Source: Rhea pennata
Lineage: Eukaryota > Chordata > Aves > Rheiformes > Rheidae
Length of the DNA stretch: 64,000 bases
Direction of reading: 5' to 3'
NCBI RefSeq assembly: GCF_028389875.1
Contig: NC_084687.1
Span: forward strand, 4,996,157-5,060,156
How positions within the stretch are numbered: the stretch's first letter is position 1; each line of letters opens with the position of its first letter. Below the pieces are notes generated by a model. It saw only the letters and a program-made list of their open reading frames with translations, was not told the DNA's origin and made no database searches. Positions 46,801 through 52,412 of the stretch are shown here, piece by piece. The position numbers and the translations under genes are program-made.

Positions 46801-49800
46801 AGCGCAGAGCCAAACACGCCGGGGTTTAATAGACTCGTGGCTTATTTAAGATGCATCATGTGATGAATCAGATCGTGTTCCTTGAGATCTAACAGCAGCG
46901 CAACAAAGCAGCAATTGACTGCCCAGAGTATCGGCTGGGACTCGCTCGCCTCCTCCAGCAGCGCCAGACACCTAAATGCACGGGGTAGCCGAGCAAATTG
47001 GGATCTTCGCTAATGAAATGCGCCGCAGATCCAGGCTAGCTGTTGCTCTCGGCAGAGGAGGGGGAGGTTCGCTCTGTTACTAACAAGTGGGTAGCGAGAC
47101 TGGGAGCTGAGAAGCCCAGGGAAAAGCTCAGGTTCCCGTTCGTGCCAGACGACATCTCAGACTCCATCGATCGCGGCCTGTCCTGGCTGCAGCCTAAGCA
47201 CAGCACCTCTCCAAGCCGCCAGCCCCGACCCAACGCGCGTGCCTGGCGAGCGCCTGGCCCGGGATCAGCCCATCTGAGCTCGCAGCGACAAACACGGCGG
47301 CTTCGGGGGCGCAGAGCCGGGGCTCCGAAAGCCCAGGGCTCTCCTTAAGCTGCAAGAGAGCATCTGGGGCCTCGGCTTTGCCAGTCTGCCCAGTCCGAGG
47401 CAGCTCGGAGAGCGCCGTGCTCGTGTGCACCCCAGCCACCTCGCGCAGCCCCGGCTTCCCGCAGGCCGCGGGCAGCAGGAGACGCAGCGAACGTCACAGC
47501 ACGCAAACAAGCCCCAGCGCAACGCTAAGCAGGACCCCATTCCTCGCTGAAAGCGCAGCGGGAGCGATAAGGGCAGATGGACTGGGAGAGCTGGGGGCTC
47601 CCCCAGCCCCTTTAGTAGCTCCAAGGGAAGAGGTCCCCGGGGACGAGCCAGGATGCCTGCTCCTCAAGCCCTCCCGCAGAGCAGCTCCCCGAGCCCTTCC
47701 AGCACCCACAGGACCCCAGCAGCAGCACCACGGCACCCCGGGGAGAGCAGAGCCCCCGATCCAGCCCCACAGGGCTGCAGCCCAGCCACCCCACACCCAC
47801 GAACACCCCCCCCACACGCACCGTGCAGGGCTCAGGGACTGTGCCGCATCCCCGCAGGGGGGATGCTCCGACTCCCCGCAGCACCCTGGCCGGGCGGCAG
47901 GAGAAGGAGGAGGAGGAGAAGAAGAAGGAGGAGGAGGAGGAGGGGAGGAAGGGCACTCACCGTGCGAGGCGGGCAGCGGCGGCCGGCGGGGCCCCCCCCG
48001 CAGCCTAGGGCCGGACAGGCGGCGCGGCGCCGGGGCGCAGCATCCCCCCGCGGAGCCGGAGCGGCAGCCGGAGCCGGAGCCGGAGCCCCAGCCCGCGCCG
48101 CAGCCGCAGCCGCAGCCGCAGCCGGAGCCGCAGCCGGAGCCGGAGCTGGGCATGCTCGCCGGGCCGCCGGGAGCGCACGTGACGGCGGGCTGCCGCGGGG
48201 GGGGCCCGGCTCGGCTCGGCCCGAGCCGCCCCCGCCCCTGGGGGAGCGGCCGGGACCGTGCTGCGCCCCCGCCCCCGGGGGCGCGGCCCGGACCGCACCG
48301 ACCCCCGCACCCCCGGGGAGCGGCCACCGACCCCCCTGCATCCCCAGGGAGCAGCCAGGACCACACCAACCTCCTGCATCCCTGGGGAGCAGCCCAGACC
48401 GCACCGACCCCCTGGATCCCTGGCGAGCGGCCTGGACCACATTGACTCTCTGCATCACTCTGAATGTGGCCTGGACCACACTGTGCCCCCCCCCCCAACA
48501 CCCCTGCATCATTTGGGGGTCAGGCTGGATCAAACTCCTCCTGCCACCCTGCACCTTTCACTAGAGGGGTGCACAAGCTAGTCCACACATCCCAGCATCA
48601 CTTGGGGGCAGGGGAGGCAGGAAGCCTGGAGCAACATCCCCCACCTCCCCACCCCTTGGTGTGGTGGTGGGGAAGGACTGGAACACGCTGCCCCCCTGCA
48701 TCTAGGCATCACTCAGGGAGGGGAGCCCATTTGTCCCCACTCCAGCCGGTGGGACCCGCAGCGGGTGCAAGGGGCTGTGCCTGCCCCGGGCGGCCAGCTG
48801 GGGCACTGCCCCACACTCTGCACCCCCAGGAGAGCTGCCCACAGGCAAAGGTGACGGCATGGGGAGGAAGGGAGCGGAGCAGCTGCACCACCGCGGCTTG
48901 TCCTCCAGGGCGCAAGGGTCCCGTGCTGCGCTGGGGGCTTGCGATGGCTCAGCGGGGGCTGGCAGTAACCCCCCCCCCCCCCAGCCCTGTGCGGGCCTCA
49001 CAGCCCCCTGCCCAGCCGTGATGGTGACTCCGGGCTGCAGCACCCAGCTCTAGTAGAAGCTCTGGGGAGCTGCAGGCCCTACAGCGATGGCACCGTGCCC
49101 CGATCTATGGCACTGCCCTACTTCTGCCCGCCAGAGCTGCGAGCTCCCTGGCACCGAGGCCGGGCCAGCGCCCGGCGGGCACCGCCGGAGACACAGGCCC
49201 TGCAGCCCGCTCCCACCCTTCGTCCTCGGCATGGCCCAGCTGGTGCAGGGAGGGACAAGGGCTCTCTTGGGGGGGGGGGGGGAAACACACCACGCTGTCC
49301 TTGATCCTATAATCCCACCATTAGCCACAAAGCATCAGGGACTGGGAGGGGACTGGCTTTCACTGAACGCTTTGCATCCCACCCTCTGCATCCTCCTTCC
49401 CCCACAGCAGATGGGCCCAGATCTTCCTTCCCCTCCCTGCCGGCCAGCCAGCAGCAGAGGGGTTGGAGCATCCCCAGGCCTAGGAGCTACACGGCTTCAC
49501 CTGTGGTCCCCCCCCTCTTGGAGGTGACTGTCCCCAGCCGTACCCCTGTCTTGCCACCTGTACACGGGGGGGGGGGGGGGCTGCTCTCCAACCTCACTGC
49601 CCTCCGAGCGCTCCCAAATAGCCCTGTAAACACTTGAGCAACTGGTGGAGCAAGCTGCTCTCGGGGACCCCCCAGCAAGCCCAGCCGGGGGGCCCCAAGC
49701 CCCAGACGGGACAGGGTGCAGCAGGGGCTGGCGGGTCCCTTGCTGCCTACCCATCGGCAAAGAGAGGAGAGGACGCGGCCCCACGGCACGTCGCGGCCCT

Positions 49801-52019
49801 GCGGTGCAGACAGTGGAGCCTTTTCTTTCGCTGGCACAGTTCGGGCACAGAGCCGGAGGCAGGAGCGCGGCGGAAAAGGGCCCTTTGTAGCAGAGCTTCC
49901 ACGCGGGGGCCAGGCGCTGCCCTCCCCGCACAGCAGCCTGGCGCAGGCGGCGGCGGCCCCGCGGCGGCACCGGCCCCCCAGGCTAACGCGGCGGGGCGCA
50001 GAGCTGCTCCGCTAGCAAGGCCCTGCGCCGGGGCCGCGCACGCGTGTGGCGACGTGCGGGACATGCACCGCTGCGCCCGGCGCAGGCGTCAATGCCACCT
50101 GGTGGGTGCTCTCGCAAAGGCAGGAGGCACCGCCGCAGCGGGACCGCGCGCGGCCCCGGCGCTCCAGCCCCGGCCGGGCCCGGGCAGAGCAGCCCTAGGC
50201 GGGAGCCTGCGCGCCCAGCTCCAGCCGAGCCCTGCTCCCCGCTCTGCAGGGCTGTTTTCAGCGATCGCGGGGCACAGGAAACCCCCAGGCTGCAGCATCA
50301 GACGTGCCGAGCATGCAGGGATGCCCGACAGCGGAGAGAACCACCCCGTCCCGGCCGCGGAGCAGCAAAGATGGGACGGTGCCAGGGCCTAGAGAAAGTC
50401 CCCGCTGGGGCCCAGAGGGCCTTCGCCAAAGGGAAGACGCTGCTCGGCGCGGCAGCGCCGGGCGCGGGGCAGCTCGGGCCGGCCGGCTCGCCCACGCTGT
50501 CGCTGCAGAGCTCCCCAGCGCCCTCGGAAGAACTATTTGCATCTGCAGTGGTGCCTTGGTGCAGGGAGCATGGGCAACGCGCAGAGCAGGTCCTGCTGCC
50601 TCCGCCGAGCGCCCTTGGTCGGCTTTTGCGGCGAGGGAAGCGCAAGGGAGAAGGTGGTAGTTTCCAGGGAGGAAATATCCCTGTGCAGGGCCAGAGGCAG
50701 CGGGACGCAAGGACGGGGTGACGCCAGCTCGCAGCGCGCGGAGGAGCTGTTCGCCACCGCGGGCAGCACCCACGCGGCCTCCGTGCAGCCCCGCGTGCAT
50801 CCAGCAAGCCCCCGACGCGCTGCCCCCTTTCCCTCCAGCAAGAGCTCCGGTTTGGTTCAGCTTCTGGCACACGAGGGCCAGCAGGATGGTCCCAGAGTCA
50901 CATCAGCGACAACACAAGGCGCTCCAGAGCAGGGCAACGGCCCCTCAGTGTTTCGGCTCTGGCCGCTCAAGCCCTGGCACCCACTGGCAGCACAGACTCC
51001 AGCACCACCTCTAGTAAGTGGTGTGCTCTGAAGCCTTCAAAACCACCCTTGTACTACCCTGGTGCTCCTCACGCTGCACTAAACCAGCCCAGGCTGCGCT
51101 CTCCCACGTTTTGCCGGAGCCCCGGGGAGGAGCCCGGGTCTCGGTGCCAGCTCTGCAGCCGGGGGGATCTGCTTCACCGCAGCTGCCTCCGGCAGCCCCG
51201 GGCGCAAACGTGCTCGGGGGGGGGGGGGAGCAGCCCTCGGGAGCCCCCGCCGCCCTCGCCACTTACTTGATGAAGTACGAGCCCCCCTGCAGCGTGGTGT
51301 CCGCCTCCCAGCCTCGGGGCAGCCCTGCAAAGACACAGCGCGGGCGGCCGTCACCGTGCCGCCCGCGGCGGCCACGCGCCCAAACCGCCTTTCCAAAGGC
51401 GCCGGCAGTTTGGGTCCCCTCCCGTCAGAGAGGCTTTAAAGCGACAAGTTTCAGAGACCGCAGGGGGGTTTCTCTGCCGGTGACTGCTCCTAAGAGGCGT
51501 CCGGCGTGGGCTGAAGGCAAACGCGGGGACCCCAGCGCCCGTCCCTTACCGGCGCAGGAGAAGTGCCCGCTCTGGACGGCGTGGCCTGTGCCGGGGTGCA
51601 CCCAGCTGGTGGATCTCGTCTCATCGCTGCGAAAGACAAGAAGCAGGTCGTGAGCACTGGCAGGGGCGGCTCGGCACGCAGCCCGGGGCCAGGTTTGGGG
51701 GAATAGCACCCGCCAGGCAGCTCCTAGGACAGAAGCGAGGGAAGCAGGGCGGAAGGAAGAATCACCCTGTGCAACTGGAAAGAAGGTGGATGGGAGGTTT
51801 GCAGCGAGAGGTGCCACTAGCACAGACCCCATCTGGCTTCCCAGTGCCCCGGATCAAAACCTGGCCGCGGCCCCTTCTCCCCCTCCAGCCCGCGCGCGCA
51901 CCGTGCCGCCAGGCAAACCGCCGGGCAGGACCATACTCGATGAAGAAGACTCGCCCGTCCCCGCAGACGCCGTAGGTCCAGCGGCCCGGCAGGTCCAGCC
52001 AGTCGATGTCCTCTGCCAT
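7739..52019 (-). CDS. PLEKHA6: PLEKHA6, pleckstrin homology domain-containing family A member 6 (WW-containing long form, 28 coding exons)
   Basis: An adaptor of the WW-PLEKHA group (PLEKHA5/6/7), which acts at cell junctions and vesicles; its WW domains in this family bind PDZD11. The 28 exons sum to 3834 bases in one frame, 1277 residues. Domains in order are: WW1 (10-39; W14, W36), WW2 (55-84; W59, F81), a basic linker, PH (about 163-264, with GVKQWNKRWFVLVDRCLFYYK spread over its core and WIQAMGEAARV in its last helix), a Ser/Pro/Tyr-rich linker (270-611), heptad-rich coiled-coil segments (641-854), a proline-rich cassette (902-951), the block KMSVEEQIDRM-RHQSGSM (about 1047-1064), and the C-terminal FMRV. 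Omitting the WW exons and the four cassettes (exons 12-14 and 21) and starting at M105 (25842) gives 1049 residues, against 1048 recalled for human PLEKHA6. Identity is very secure. Which exon combinations are expressed is unknown. Confidence 0.97.
7960..7996. repeat. GGGA/GGAA simple repeat
   Basis: Short AGGG/GAGG array in intron 27 of PLEKHA6. Confidence 0.6.
8496..8638 (-). CDS. PLEKHA6: PLEKHA6 exon 27
   Basis: 143 bases, acceptor TCCCGCAG and donor GTGAGG. Encodes LQNVIPLSEGE and QLQEQEKRIEISCALAAEAS, then RRGRMLS. Confidence 0.97.
8777..8910 (-). CDS. PLEKHA6: PLEKHA6 exon 26
   Basis: 134 bases, acceptor CGCCCAG and donor GTGAGG. Encodes LSTPDKVLIPERYIELEPDT then PEEMKEKQKKVERIKTLIAK. 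Confidence 0.97.
9090..9254 (-). CDS. PLEKHA6: PLEKHA6 exon 25
   Basis: 165 bases, phase 0/0, donor GTGAGG. Encodes VRRHRSIHEVDISDLEAALR and PREEIARLRKMELEPQHYDV. Confidence 0.97.
9395..9577 (-). CDS. PLEKHA6: PLEKHA6 exon 24
   Basis: 183 bases, phase 0/0, donor GTGAGT. Encodes ERPKSAVFATEAKAKMSVEE then QIDRMKRHQSGSMKEKRRSL. The MSVEEQIDRM-RHQ block is shared by PLEKHA5, 6 and 7. Confidence 0.97.
9800..9909 (-). CDS. PLEKHA6: PLEKHA6 exon 23
   Basis: 110 bases, donor GTAGGA. Encodes VGIVPPRTKSPAEEA, an alanine-rich stretch, then VVRRSAGGTANGLGSR. Confidence 0.95.
10140..10269 (-). CDS. PLEKHA6: PLEKHA6 exon 22
   Basis: 130 bases, acceptor CTCCGCAG and donor GTGCGT. Encodes LKASSEQSKKDG and SRQEQDAEKQAALNK, the latter matching human EVEAEKQAALNK. 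Confidence 0.95.
11325..11474 (-). CDS. PLEKHA6: PLEKHA6 exon 21: proline-rich cassette (50 residues)
   Basis: 150 bases, phase 0/0, acceptor CTCCACCCCAG and donor GTACCG. Encodes EPGPPRPPLPKSYVPLESPP then TIPPLPSEGRLWPYPTSPSW. PPRPPLP and IPPLP are SH3/WW/EVH1-type ligands, and PLEKHA7 has a similar PPRPPLP...VPPLP block at this place. Its conserved-looking sequence, splice sites and phase support it. The common human form joins exon 20 straight to exon 22. Confidence 0.85.
12189..12328 (-). CDS. PLEKHA6: PLEKHA6 exon 20: Ser/Pro-rich
   Basis: 140 bases, donor GTGAGT. Encodes SPASPLSSASLTSPLSPFSL and SGSQGSPTK, a dense cluster of SP sites for proline-directed kinases. Confidence 0.96.
12500..12611 (-). 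CDS. PLEKHA6: PLEKHA6 exon 19: coiled coil end
   Basis: 112 bases, donor GTGAGC. Encodes NEMLNQQIQKEIWRIQDVM and EGLRKNNPSRGTDTAKHR. In the intron just outside it a 9-bp unit GGGCAGAGC is repeated three times (about 12634-12660). Confidence 0.97.
13073..13168 (-). CDS. PLEKHA6: PLEKHA6 exon 18: coiled coil
   Basis: 96 bases, phase 0/0, acceptor CCACAG and donor GTGAGC. Encodes ALANSTAEYESLESEVSALH and DDLWEQLNLDIQ. Confidence 0.97.
13817..13966 (-). CDS. PLEKHA6: PLEKHA6 exon 17: coiled coil
   Basis: 150 bases, phase 0/0, donor GTAACG. Encodes ESLESALMGTHQELEMFGSQ and the segment through LQNQLINIRVELSQAST. Confidence 0.97.
14344..14424 (-). CDS. PLEKHA6: PLEKHA6 exon 16: coiled coil
   Basis: 81 bases, phase 0/0, donor GTACGT. 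Encodes KLLGKLCEQNKVLREQERL and VQQLRAEK, with clear leucine heptads. Confidence 0.97.
14772..14840 (-). CDS. PLEKHA6: PLEKHA6 exon 15
   Basis: 69 bases, phase 0/0, acceptor CTTGCAG and donor GTAAGA. Encodes VTPFPDAYRETLHAYKISEQ and DTD. Human has VPPYPEVFRDSLHTYKLNEQ at this place. Confidence 0.96.
14841..16283 (-). other. PLEKHA6: PLEKHA6 intron 14 with a candidate conserved element
   Basis: 1.44 kb. The part 15160-15480 is AT-balanced with TAAATTACTAATG and CCAATTAAATG words amid GC-rich intron, and may be a regulatory element. Nothing else is recognised. Confidence 0.35.
16284..16364 (-). CDS. PLEKHA6: PLEKHA6 exon 14 (cassette)
   Basis: 81 bases, phase 0/0, acceptor GTCGCAG and donor GTAAGC. 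Encodes MSESETLISMVNRMVENSS and PRAQLYMQ. It is nearly the same as the PLEKHA5 segment and absent from the common human PLEKHA6 form. Confidence 0.9.
16365..18623 (-). other. PLEKHA6: PLEKHA6 intron 13 with a candidate conserved element
   Basis: 2.26 kb. Within it, 17336-17650 is AT-balanced and rich in homeodomain, GATA and E-box-like words, unlike the GC-rich flanks. This is typical of a conserved intronic enhancer. The rest is featureless GC-rich intron. Confidence 0.4.
18624..18677 (-). CDS. PLEKHA6: PLEKHA6 exon 13 (micro-cassette, 18 residues)
   Basis: 54 bases, phase 0/0, acceptor TGGTAG and donor GTAGGC. Encodes DELLDLQLQRNLEYLDQQ, a heptad-like helix. It is too short to show as a long open frame and was found from the PLEKHA5 counterpart. 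Confidence 0.88.
19770..19856 (-). CDS. PLEKHA6: PLEKHA6 exon 12 (cassette)
   Basis: 87 bases, phase 0/0, acceptor CTTCCCAG and donor GTACGT. Encodes YDYLGDRRPVPAGMYPFHY and ASPTVHDKM. Human's common form skips it, but PLEKHA5 keeps nearly the same segment, so it is an ancestral cassette. Confidence 0.9.
20381..20915 (-). CDS. PLEKHA6: PLEKHA6 exon 11: Tyr/Pro/Ser-rich linker
   Basis: 535 bases, acceptor CTCGCAG and donor GTAAAT. Encodes FPVSRRVPDYYSPYSPQY, YYPPGVRPDSICSMPAYER, SLQPRSRSVPRSPSQGSYSR and MRRSVSSPK. A Gly-Pro dipeptide run (GPGPGPGPGPG) at 20621-20655 stands where human has only SPS. Confidence 0.97.
20621..20655. repeat. PLEKHA6: Coding GGGGCC-type hexanucleotide repeat
   Basis: On the plus strand the sequence has three uninterrupted GGGGCC units followed by two GGGCCA variants. 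Read in the PLEKHA6 frame on the minus strand it encodes the Gly-Pro run. Four closely spaced G-runs could form a G-quadruplex. Confidence 0.75.
21286..21774 (-). CDS. PLEKHA6: PLEKHA6 exon 10: charged and proline-rich linker
   Basis: 489 bases, donor GTGAGC. It carries HEKTDSENIPPSK, a run of five His from a GTG-type triplet repeat, Lys/Glu-rich sequence, and ends with RKSSMTQLQQWVNLRRG and PPEELR, well conserved in PLEKHA6. Confidence 0.96.
21965..22080 (-). CDS. PLEKHA6: PLEKHA6 exon 9: end of PH domain
   Basis: 116 bases, acceptor TCCCCAG and donor GTCAGC. Encodes AEHAGIRTYFFSAEN and WIQAMGEAARVQIPP. The W is the invariant tryptophan of the C-terminal PH helix. Confidence 0.97.
22081..24922 (-). 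other. PLEKHA6: PLEKHA6 intron 8 (2.8 kb)
   Basis: Mixed composition, with short AT-rich stretches near 22.9-23.1 kb. No exon, repeat or RNA gene is recognised. Its open frames have no known similarity. Confidence 0.6.
24923..25023 (-). CDS. PLEKHA6: PLEKHA6 exon 8: PH domain
   Basis: 101 bases, donor GTCAGT. Encodes DEKEESVLGSIPLLSFRV and NISRKHTFK. Confidence 0.97.
25398..25470 (-). CDS. PLEKHA6: PLEKHA6 exon 7: PH domain core
   Basis: 73 bases, acceptor TCGCAG and donor GTGGGT. Encodes SSGVKQWNKRWFVLV and RCLFYYK. The K-x-W-x-K-R-W-F-V pattern is the usual lipid-binding strand of PEPP-type PH domains. Confidence 0.97.
25556..25660 (-). CDS. PLEKHA6: PLEKHA6 exon 6: basic linker and start of PH domain
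   Basis: 105 bases, phase 0 at both ends, donor GTACCC. Encodes RKGIAFGKRSNSMKRNPN and then KSGWLYKQ, the first beta strand of the PH domain. Confidence 0.96.
25741..25855 (-). CDS. PLEKHA6: PLEKHA6 exon 5, containing the short-form start
   Basis: 115 bases, acceptor GCCGCAG and donor GTGGGT. Contains the ATG at 25842-25840 that begins MSSKAGGKRLATVPSEP, matching the N-terminus of the common human form (MSNKTGGKR). In the WW form the same ATG is internal M105. Confidence 0.95.
26024..26104 (-). CDS. PLEKHA6: PLEKHA6 exon 4: second half of WW2
   Basis: 81 bases, acceptor TCTTCCAG and donor GTAGGT. The split codon gives N73, then HNERRNTFLHPVTGRIPEE. The second WW tryptophan is Phe (F81). Phase 2 on both sides makes the exon skippable. 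Confidence 0.93.
28657..28688 (-). CDS. PLEKHA6: Candidate alternative first coding exon of PLEKHA6
   Basis: An ATG in excellent context (GGCACCATGC) opens MLKFRADRRV and runs into overlapping donors CGG|GTGAGG and GAG|GTAGGA. With the second donor the exon ends in phase 2, exactly what exon 5 (25855) or exon 4 (26104) needs, so the short form would gain ten residues plus the exon 5 leader. It lies in a strong CpG island (about 28.6-29.2 kb). I know no matching protein end. The alternative reading is chance in CpG-island sequence. Confidence 0.35.
37815..37988 (-). promoter_or_regulatory. PLEKHA6: Candidate alternative promoter and non-coding first exon of PLEKHA6
   Basis: A near-consensus donor (GAGCAG|GTAAGT) ends a possible exon at 37815, about 170 bases downstream of a TATATA element (37982-37988). 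The TATA word is better on the plus strand (TATATAAG) but also reads TTATATAC on the minus strand. The spacing would place a start near 37955. The flanks are a CpG island. The exon would be 5' UTR for the short form that starts in exon 5. Confidence 0.4.
42100..42285. repeat. 28-bp minisatellite with hairpin-forming units
   Basis: Five to six units of 27-35 bases. The core CTGCACCGTCCCCCGTGCAG contains a 6-bp inverted repeat (CTGCAC/GTGCAG), so each unit can fold on itself. It lies in intron 3 of PLEKHA6, about 400 bases from the TATA-bearing first-exon candidate. Confidence 0.75.
42688..42799 (-). promoter_or_regulatory. PLEKHA6: Candidate TATA-driven alternative first exon of PLEKHA6
   Basis: On the minus strand TATATAA (42793-42799) is followed by CpG-rich sequence and, 105 bases later, by a good donor ATCGAG|GTAAGG. 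A start about 30 bases after the TATA box would give a first exon of about 78 bases. The TATA word is a palindrome, so the opposite orientation is also possible. Confidence 0.42.
44330..44420 (-). mobile_element. Decayed CR1-like LINE 3' tail
   Basis: The words GATTCACAGATTAAGGCC, GATCATCTAGCCTGATTCC and GGAGGGACCTCACCC appear in the order and spacing of the conserved 3' end of sauropsid CR1 elements, in reverse orientation. Only about 90 bases remain and they are heavily diverged. This is recalled from consensus motifs, not aligned. Confidence 0.5.
46178..46252. repeat. Alternating purine-pyrimidine tract
   Basis: CGCACACGTGTGCACACACGTG-type sequence with only short interruptions, the kind of tract that can adopt Z-DNA. 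It is within intron 3 of PLEKHA6. Confidence 0.6.
47890..47954. repeat. Polypurine GGA/GAA tract
   Basis: About 60 bases of GAGGAGGAAGAAG-type sequence on the plus strand, directly beside the candidate donor at 47961. On the gene strand it is a polypyrimidine tract at the start of the intron. Confidence 0.6.
47961..48183 (-). promoter_or_regulatory. PLEKHA6: Candidate CpG-island first exon with E-box and CCGGAG/CCGCAG repeat
   Basis: The donor CGCACG|GTGAGT at 47961 closes a GC-rich segment that contains an ATG at 48153 and, 23 bases further upstream, the E-box CACGTGAC (48176-48183; GTCACGTG on the minus strand, the USF/TFEB type). Reading from that ATG reaches the donor in phase 1, which does not fit exon 4 or 5. 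The exon, if real, is therefore non-coding. A 6-bp repeat of CCGGAG/CCGCAG fills 48055-48145. Confidence 0.35.
48242..48490. repeat. 38-bp minisatellite, about 6.5 units
   Basis: Unit starts are at about 48242, 48279, 48316, 48347, 48385, 48423 and 48461. A typical unit begins GGGAGCAGCC, continues with GACC-CACC, and ends CTGCATCCCTG. The third unit is shorter (about 31). Left units are CpG-rich and right units have decayed towards TG/CA. Confidence 0.75.
51267..51324 (-). CDS. PLEKHA6: PLEKHA6 exon 3: first half of WW2
   Basis: 58 bases, acceptor TTTGCAG and donor GTAAGT. Encodes GLPRGWEADTTLQGGSYFI; W59 is the first tryptophan of WW2. Confidence 0.92.
51550..51626 (-). CDS. PLEKHA6: PLEKHA6 exon 2: second half of WW1
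   Basis: 77 bases, acceptor TTTCGCAG and donor GTAAGG. Gives DDETRSTSWVHPGTG, with W36 and P39 completing WW1. Confidence 0.92.
51937..52019 (-). CDS. PLEKHA6: PLEKHA6 exon 1: start and first half of WW1
   Basis: The ATG at 52019 stands in the strong context GCCATGG... (CCCATGGCAGAG on the minus strand) and opens MAEDIDWLDLPGRWTYG. W14 is the first WW tryptophan, followed by DGRVFFI. Donor GTATGG after 83 coding bases. It resembles the first exons of PLEKHA5 and PLEKHA7. Confidence 0.92.
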
Positions 52020-52369
52020 GGGCAACCGCGGCGGGGCCGGGGCGGCCGGGACCCCTCGCGCCCGCGTCCCTGCCTGGGCGCTGCCGCCCGCGCGCCAGGA
52101 GCAAGGTGCACCGGTGCCTGGCGAGGGAGGTGCAAAACACCTCCCGATCCTCCCTCCCAGGAGCAAACTCTTGCTCTGCTCAGACCTTCCACTGAGACTG
52201 CAAACAACCTAGGAGGGAGGGAAAAAAATAAAAGAAACCAAACCCATCAGCTTAACCCCTGCGCTGCCGCCTCGCCTCGGAGCGGAGCTCGCAGGGCTCC
52301 CACGGCGGCGACAGCACGGGCTCGGCTCCGCAGGGCCGGCCCATCGCGCTTCCTCCACTGCCTACTCAG

Positions 52370-52412
52370 CGCAATTACCGCTAATTAACTCGGGGTGAGT
52401 AATTGCGAAGTT
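52370..52412. promoter_or_regulatory. PLEKHA6: Homeodomain-type site cluster upstream of the PLEKHA6 WW form
   Basis: CAATTACCGCTAATTAAC followed by GAGTAATTGCG gives three ATTA/TAAT cores within 45 bases, 350 bases upstream of the start codon, in otherwise GC-rich DNA. It is probably part of the promoter or a near enhancer. Confidence 0.35.

Larger units (their letters stand above)
44705..51228. repeat. Cluster of long G or C homopolymers
   Basis: Six runs of 13-19 bases: G at 44705-44723, C at 46497-46511, C at 48969-48982, G at 49269-49282, G at 49566-49580 and G at 51216-51228. Poly-A runs of 24 and 14 lie at 45259-45282 and 45291-45304. Such runs are prone to length errors in assemblies. 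Confidence 0.8.
26105..51266 (-). other. PLEKHA6: PLEKHA6 intron 3 (25.2 kb), CpG-rich, with first-exon candidates
   Basis: This intron splits WW2 between residues 73 and 74 and separates the WW exons from the rest of the gene. It is extremely GC- and CpG-rich from about 27 to 50 kb. It contains at least four minus-strand first-exon-like structures (28.66, 37.8, 42.7 and 48.0 kb), two minisatellites, a CR1-like tail, and islands of balanced composition that look like conserved non-coding elements. Its many long open frames follow from scarcity of AT-rich stop codons. No other gene is recognised in it. Confidence 0.8.

Noticed and set aside
47494-48501. A 335-codon minus-strand frame with Gly/Ser/Cys repeats
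   Set aside because: It is the translation of the CCGGAG/CCGCAG repeat and the 38-bp minisatellite. The apparent protein repeat reflects DNA repeats.
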